Shown here: one piece after another, positions 12,272 through 16,323 of the stretch
Layout of the letters: each line of letters opens with the position of its first letter
Numbering within the stretch: the stretch's first letter is position 1
Source: CADBRN01 sp050944685
Lineage (GTDB): Bacteria; Bacillota; Clostridia; Lachnospirales; Lachnospiraceae
NCBI GenBank assembly: GCA_050944685.1
Contig: JBMNRP010000037.1
Span: forward strand, 1 to 16,323
Direction of reading: 5' to 3'
Length of the DNA stretch: 16,323 bases
Notes under the pieces: generated by a model
Databases searched by the model: none
What the model saw: the letters and a program-made list of their open reading frames with translations, nothing else
Told to the model about the DNA's origin: nothing
Translations under genes and position numbers: made by a program

Positions 12272-13561
12272 CTATTTTTTCGGAATCAGTTTTTCCTTTC
12301 CGCCCATATAAGGACGAAGAACTTCCGGAATGCGGACGGTTCCGTCGGCGTTTAGATTGTTCTCCAGGAGCGCGATCAGCATACGCGGGGGCGCCACAAC
12401 TGTGTTATTCAGTGTATGTGCCAGATATCGCTTCCCGTCCTCTCCCTGAATGCGGATGCGAAGACGTCTTGCCTGGGCATCTCCGAGATTCGAGCAGCTG
12501 CCGACCTCGAAATACTTTTTCTGACGCGGCGACCACGCCTCGACGTCACAGGATTTCACCTTCAGATCCGCCAGGTCACCGGAACAGCATTCCAGCGTGC
12601 GAACCGGAATATCCATCGAACGGAACAGTTCCACCGTATAGCCCCAGAGCTTATCATACCACTCTTTGCTTTCTTCCGGCCGGCACACAACGATCATCTC
12701 CTGCTTTTCAAACTGATGAATGCGGTAAACGCCGCGCTCCTCAATTCCGTGCGCACCCTTTTCTTTTCGGAAACAGGGCGAATAGCTCGTCAGATGAATC
12801 GGCATTTCCGATTCCGGAATAACCTGGTCGACGAAACGGCCGATCATCGAGTGCTCAGATGTACCAATCAGGTAAAGATCCTCTCCCTCAATTTTGTACA
12901 TCATCGCGTCCATCTCCGCAAAGCTCATGACTCCGTCGACAACGGCGCTGCGAATCATGTACGGCGGGATCACATAGGTAAATCCCTTGTCAATCATAAA
13001 ATCGCGTGCGTAAGAAAGAACACCGGAATGAAGACGGGCAATATCTCCAATCAGGTAATAAAATCCGTTGCCGGCCACGCGACCCGCGGCGTCCAGATCA
13101 ATGCCGCCGAAGGACTCCATAATATCGGTATGATATGGGATTTCAAAATCCGGAACCTTCGGGTCTCCGTATCGCTGAATCTCGACATTCTCACTGTCAT
13201 CCTTTCCGATCGGAACGGATGGATCAATGATCTGCGGAATGACCATCATCCGCTTTTTGATTTCTTGATCGATCTCTTTTTCTCTTGCCGTCAGTTCCTC
13301 AATCTTATCTTTCGAGGAAGCCACTTCCTCTTTGATCTTCTGCGCTTCCTCACGTTTTCCCTGGCCCATCAGCGCACCGATCTGCTTCGACGCCTTGTTC
13401 CGGTTTGCGCGGAGCGTCTCTACCACCTGGAGATTCTCACGGCGCTCTTTATCCAGCGCAATCACTTCGTCAACCAGCGGTAGTTTTTCATCCTGAAATT
13501 TTTTGCGAATATTTTCTTTTACAATGTCCGGATTTTCTCTCAGAAATTTAATATCGATCAT
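12272..13561 (-). CDS. serS: Seryl-tRNA synthetase
   Basis: This enzyme charges tRNA-Ser with serine using ATP. The 429 residues match the usual bacterial length. The N-terminus (MIDIKFLRENPDIVKENIRKK) leads into the long antiparallel coiled coil at about 30-105 that grips the tRNA-Ser variable arm. The class II catalytic domain follows with the TSE serine-binding motif near 233, motif 2 (FRKEKGAHG and RIHQFEKQE) near 263-285, and motif 3 (NTVVAPPRMLIALLENN) near 383-400. AAGGAG precedes the ATG. It starts 26 bases after the DUF4446 gene and no T-box leader fits between them, so expression probably depends on the upstream genes. All key residues look intact. Confidence 0.97.
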   Translation of the reverse strand: MIDIKFLRENPDIVKENIRKKFQDEKLPLVDEVIALDKERRENLQVVETLRANRNKASKQIGALMGQGKREEAQKIKEEVASSKDKIEELTAREKEIDQEIKKRMMVIPQIIDPSVPIGKDDSENVEIQRYGDPKVPDFEIPYHTDIMESFGGIDLDAAGRVAGNGFYYLIGDIARLHSGVLSYARDFMIDKGFTYVIPPYMIRSAVVDGVMSFAEMDAMMYKIEGEDLYLIGTSEHSMIGRFVDQVIPESEMPIHLTSYSPCFRKEKGAHGIEERGVYRIHQFEKQEMIVVCRPEESKEWYDKLWGYTVELFRSMDIPVRTLECCSGDLADLKVKSCDVEAWSPRQKKYFEVGSCSNLGDAQARRLRIRIQGEDGKRYLAHTLNNTVVAPPRMLIALLENNLNADGTVRIPEVLRPYMGGKEKLIPKK

Positions 13562-13587
13562 ATCCAGTATTCTCCTTGATTCCGGCT

Positions 13588-14100
13588 TCAGCCTTCCTGA
13601 TCTTCCGTTCCTGCCGCCTGCTTCAGTGCGGTCATTTCCTCGTCGCTTAACATAATATACGATTCGCCGTTTACGATTTCCTTCAGATATACAAAACAGT
13701 TATCTTTGCTGTGAATCGCATCCAGAACAAACCCGGTGTTATCATCATCCAGCATTGCCAGAACAAAACTAAGTTTCCCGCCGACATCGTCAAATGCATC
13801 GTACTTGACGATTCCGTAATGCGTCAGCACCTTTGTCATACGGCGGCGAATCATGGACATATCCGCCTGATTGATCCCCTGACGGCCGTTTACCTTCTCA
13901 AGCTCCTTCATGCGCTCTTCCAATTCTCTTTCCAGCGATTTTCCATTCTTACCGCGCATAAAGACCTTCATCCGGTAACTGAGCCGGTTCTGCCGGACAA
14001 TGAGTGAGATCGTCAAAAACAGCAGAACAATCACAGCAATAACCATAACGATAAAAAGTGTCCCCATCGTACTGCCGAATGTATCTATTATTTTTTGCAT
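13588..14100 (-). CDS. DUF4446 family membrane protein
   Basis: This 170-residue protein has one N-terminal membrane helix at about 14-35 (TLFIVMVIAVIVLLFLTISL), a basic and then coiled-coil-like stretch to about 75 (LERELEERMKELEKV), and a small globular domain with YGIVKYDAFDDVGGKLSF, typical of DUF4446. The function is unknown. The family is repeatedly found just after the soj-spo0J pair in Clostridia, as here. GGGGAG lies six bases before the ATG, and the gene begins 13 bases after the spo0J stop, so it is surely co-transcribed with it. The soluble domain is probably cytoplasmic. Confidence 0.88.
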   Translation of the reverse strand: MQKIIDTFGSTMGTLFIVMVIAVIVLLFLTISLIVRQNRLSYRMKVFMRGKNGKSLERELEERMKELEKVNGRQGINQADMSMIRRRMTKVLTHYGIVKYDAFDDVGGKLSFVLAMLDDDNTGFVLDAIHSKDNCFVYLKEIVNGESYIMLSDEEMTALKQAAGTEDQEG

Positions 14101-14113
14101 TTTTTACTCCCCG

Positions 14114-15214
14114 TCAACGGAATGTATCAATAATCCGATCCAGATCTTCTCTGGAATAATATTCAATTTCGATTTTCCCCCTTTTCCCTCTGCCGTGAAG
14201 AATACGGACGCGGGTTCCGAAACGTTCGCTGAGCTGATTCTCCATATCCCGGTAGACGGCTTCCAGTTGCTCATTCACCGCGCGTTCTTTCCTTTCACGC
14301 GTCGGCTTCACAAGTTCTTTCACCAGAAGCTCCGTTTCACGCACGCTGAGATCGCCACGGACCACTTCCTCCGCAGCCTTTCTCTGAAGTTCCGGTTCAC
14401 TGAGTCCCAGGAGTGCTCTGGCATGACCGGAGGACAAAGTCCCGTCCGATACCATCTCCTGTACAGCAGGTTCCAGATTAAGGAGCCGCAGCGAATTGGC
14501 AATGGAAGGACGACTCTTTGATACACGGGCAGAAATTTCCTCCTGCGTCATGGAAAATTCTTCAATAAGCCGCTTATATGCCTTTGCTTCCTCAATAGCG
14601 TTTAAATCCTGGCGCTGAATATTCTCGATCAGAGAGACTTCAACTGTCTCTCTCTCGGAAAAATCACGAATCACAGCAGGAACTGTCTTCAAACCCGCCT
14701 TTCTGGCAGCTCTCCACCTGCGTTCACCGGCAATGATCTCATAATATTTGCCGTTCTTCTGGACCAGAAGCGGCTGAATAACACCAAACTGACGGATAGA
14801 ATCCGCCAATTCATCAAGTGCCTTTTCATCGAACTTTTGCCGCGGCTGATCTTTATTCGGCACAATTTCGGAAATCCTGAGCTCAACAACACCATCTGAA
14901 GTATTCTCATCAGGATCATTTCCGGAATTTTGCGGGGAAATATCATTTTTTCCTGATGAAACAGATATTTCGTTAACTTCTTCAGGATCCTTCGATTTAT
15001 TATCAGAATAGGCTATGGCACCGGATGGCTCATCCGGTGAATCTGAAGAAGAATACCCAGGCTGTTCAGATGAAGCAGAAAATCCGGAATTCTCACCGGG
15101 AACAGCTTTTTTTTCAATATTTCCTTGTTCGCTGTTCTTTTTTTCAACCGAATAATTCTGTGGTATCAGAGAACTGAGACCTTTGGCTTTATTTAACCCT
15201 CGTTTAGCAGCCAC
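14114..15214 (-). CDS. spo0J: Chromosomal ParB/Spo0J, parS-binding CTPase clamp
   Basis: Spo0J loads on parS sites, spreads as a CTP-dependent clamp and recruits SMC, and with Soj helps origin segregation and replication control. The protein starts with the short Soj-interacting peptide AAKRGLNKAKGLSSLIP, followed by an unusually long Ser/Glu/Asp/Asn-rich linker at about 20-108. The core has the CTP motifs GERRWRAARKAG at 163-174 and ENIQRQDLN at 197-205, a helix-turn-helix at about 222-247, and a C-terminal dimer domain. The start is a GTG at 15214 with AAAGGAAG upstream; a longer frame to 15310 would overlap soj and has no site. At 366 residues it is longer than usual (about 280-300) because of the linker. 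Confidence 0.93.
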   Translation of the reverse strand: MAAKRGLNKAKGLSSLIPQNYSVEKKNSEQGNIEKKAVPGENSGFSASSEQPGYSSSDSPDEPSGAIAYSDNKSKDPEEVNEISVSSGKNDISPQNSGNDPDENTSDGVVELRISEIVPNKDQPRQKFDEKALDELADSIRQFGVIQPLLVQKNGKYYEIIAGERRWRAARKAGLKTVPAVIRDFSERETVEVSLIENIQRQDLNAIEEAKAYKRLIEEFSMTQEEISARVSKSRPSIANSLRLLNLEPAVQEMVSDGTLSSGHARALLGLSEPELQRKAAEEVVRGDLSVRETELLVKELVKPTRERKERAVNEQLEAVYRDMENQLSERFGTRVRILHGRGKRGKIEIEYYSREDLDRIIDTFR

Positions 15215-15246
15215 TTTTGTCTTCCTTTCAAAAAATACTATTAAAC

Positions 15247-16014
15247 TTATCCGCTGTTTTTCTTTATCAGCTCCCTGGCAAGCTTGCGATATCGCTTCGT
15301 TCCGATACACCTCTTGTCATATTCGTTAATTGGCAGCCCATAGCTCGGAGCCTCGGCAAGCCGAACCGTACGAGGAATGATCGTATTAAAAATGTAAGCA
15401 TCCAGATTCTCACGGACATTGTCGACAACCTCCTGAGAAAGGTTGTTTCGACTATCATACATTGTAAAAAGGATTCCCTCAATCTCCAGATTCGGATTCA
15501 ACCCGTTCTGAATTAATTCCAGTGTATAAAGAACCTGAGCAAGGCCCTCCAGAGCATAATACTCACATTGGATTGGAACGAGCATGGAATCCGCAGCTGT
15601 GAGAGCATTAATCGTGAGCTGGCCAAGTGAAGGGGGACAATCGATGATAATATAGTCATATCGATCACGAATCGGCTGAATGGCATTTTTCAGGCGAAAA
15701 TCCCTGTCCTCAAACTCGGTAAGTTCAATCTCAGCTCCGGCAAGATTTACGTTTGAGGGAATAATATCATGAAACTTCGGTCGAATCTCAACAATACAGT
15801 CATCTGCCGAACAAAGTCCGGAAATCAATTCATAAACCGTATTTCTCTGCTCATTCTTATCTACACCGAGACCACTGGTTGTATTTCCCTGCGGATCTAT
15901 ATCGATCGTAAGAATTTTTTTATGAAAAACCGCCAGGGCGGCAGAAAGATTAATGGCCGTAGTGGACTTTCCAACCCCGCCTTTTTGATTTGTAATGGCT
16001 ATGATTTTGCCCAA
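15247..16014 (-). CDS. soj: Chromosomal ParA/Soj ATPase
   Basis: Soj is the ParA-type ATPase that acts with Spo0J in origin segregation and regulates DnaA. The 255 residues carry the canonical deviant Walker A KGGVGKS at 11-17, LTIDIDPQGNTTSGLG for Walker A', YIIIDCPPSLG as Walker B, and the conserved TIIPRTVRLAEAPSYG near the C-terminus. It starts at a TTG at 16014, with AGGAG six bases upstream; no better ATG is nearby. Spo0J follows after 32 bases. Two perfect parS sites lie just upstream, placing this region close to the chromosome origin. Confidence 0.95.
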   Translation of the reverse strand: MGKIIAITNQKGGVGKSTTAINLSAALAVFHKKILTIDIDPQGNTTSGLGVDKNEQRNTVYELISGLCSADDCIVEIRPKFHDIIPSNVNLAGAEIELTEFEDRDFRLKNAIQPIRDRYDYIIIDCPPSLGQLTINALTAADSMLVPIQCEYYALEGLAQVLYTLELIQNGLNPNLEIEGILFTMYDSRNNLSQEVVDNVRENLDAYIFNTIIPRTVRLAEAPSYGLPINEYDKRCIGTKRYRKLARELIKKNSG

Positions 16015-16061
16015 AGCAAACTCCTGTAAGAAAAATAAAAATAAATTTCTACTGAAACCTC

Positions 16062-16067
16062 ATTATA
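16062..16067 (-). promoter_or_regulatory. Probable -10 box of the soj-spo0J operon
   Basis: The minus strand reads TATAAT 47 bases before the soj start, in AT-rich DNA. The -35 region at the proper distance (TTTCTT) is weak, so the call rests on the -10 box and position. The neighbouring parS site at 16116-16131 lies about 50 bp upstream, where bound Spo0J could affect transcription. Confidence 0.45.
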
Positions 16068-16115
16068 CACTATCAAATAATAAAAAGAAACTATTCATGT
16101 GATCTTTCCGAAAAA

Positions 16116-16131
16116 TGTTTCACGTGAAACA
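16116..16131. promoter_or_regulatory. parS site 1
   Basis: TGTTTCACGTGAAACA is a perfect match to the 16-bp palindromic parS consensus bound by Spo0J/ParB. It lies about 100 bp upstream of soj. Confidence 0.97.
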
Positions 16132-16274
16132 CTAGCATAATTATTTGATGAGGTACTTTCTGATCCTGATAACCTGCCCCAGGTAAAAATATAAAAAAGT
16201 GATATCGGGAGAAAAATCACGATGATCACCGGAAAGTTTTTCGAATAGCAGAGTCATGAGAAAAAAATTAAATA

Positions 16275-16290
16275 TGTTTCACGTGAAACA
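16275..16290. promoter_or_regulatory. parS site 2
   Basis: A second perfect TGTTTCACGTGAAACA, extended to a 22-bp palindrome by flanking ATA and TAT. It starts 159 bp from the first site. The AT-rich DNA between the two sites shows no gene. Confidence 0.97.
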
Positions 16291-16323
16291 TATTTATGGA
16301 TATATGAATCTCAAAGAACACAA

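Noticed and set aside
13562..13587. A T-box leader before serS
   Set aside because: Only 26 bases separate serS from the preceding gene, far too few for a T-box.

Overview
The window looks like part of a Gram-positive Clostridia chromosome, most likely Lachnospiraceae. It joins a replication-origin-proximal chromosomal segment (right third) to one end of an integrative conjugative element, ICE (left two thirds). The chromosomal order soj-spo0J-DUF4446-serS-DUF3881 next to two perfect parS sites, the strong Shine-Dalgarno sequences, and the surface protein with a sortase-type C-terminus all fit a Firmicute. Every convincing gene is on the minus strand.

Right part, chromosome (about 11.3-16.3 kb), in transcription order: two parS sites, soj (ParA), spo0J (ParB), a DUF4446 membrane protein, serS and a DUF3881 protein. 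Spacing is tight, so most are probably co-transcribed. Positions 16015-16323 hold no gene, only a likely -10 box and the two parS sites.

Junction (about 10.1-11.3 kb): no intact protein gene. It holds one intact tRNA-Arg(CCU) gene and three broken tRNA-Arg(CCU) 5' halves that all stop at the same place in the anticodon arm. Two 245-bp spacers, nearly identical, separate tRNA pieces. One scar contains a 30-codon gene tail whose stop codon lies in the shared core. I read this as a hot spot where elements repeatedly entered the anticodon loop of a tRNA-Arg gene, each bringing a replacement tRNA. Many TTCTAA/TTAGAA motifs and several hairpins lie in and beside it.

Left part, ICE (1 to about 10.4-10.7 kb), in transcription order: a DUF5688 protein, a RepA_N-type replication initiator with 23-bp iteron-like repeats inside its gene, a ParA ATPase with an unusual Walker A, a 1521-residue surface adhesin, a possible 36-residue ORF, a parB gene carrying an in-frame amber codon, an unrecognised 80-residue protein, PcfB, and the N-terminal third of the type IV coupling protein VirD4/TraG. 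That last gene stops just after the Walker A region, where AT-rich DNA with a 47-bp imperfect palindrome and the start of another gene begins. The element thus carries replication, partition, cell-contact and conjugation functions. Its ParB and VirD4 are both damaged in this copy, so it may be decaying or need read-through, splicing or help in trans. Its integrase and other end lie outside the window.
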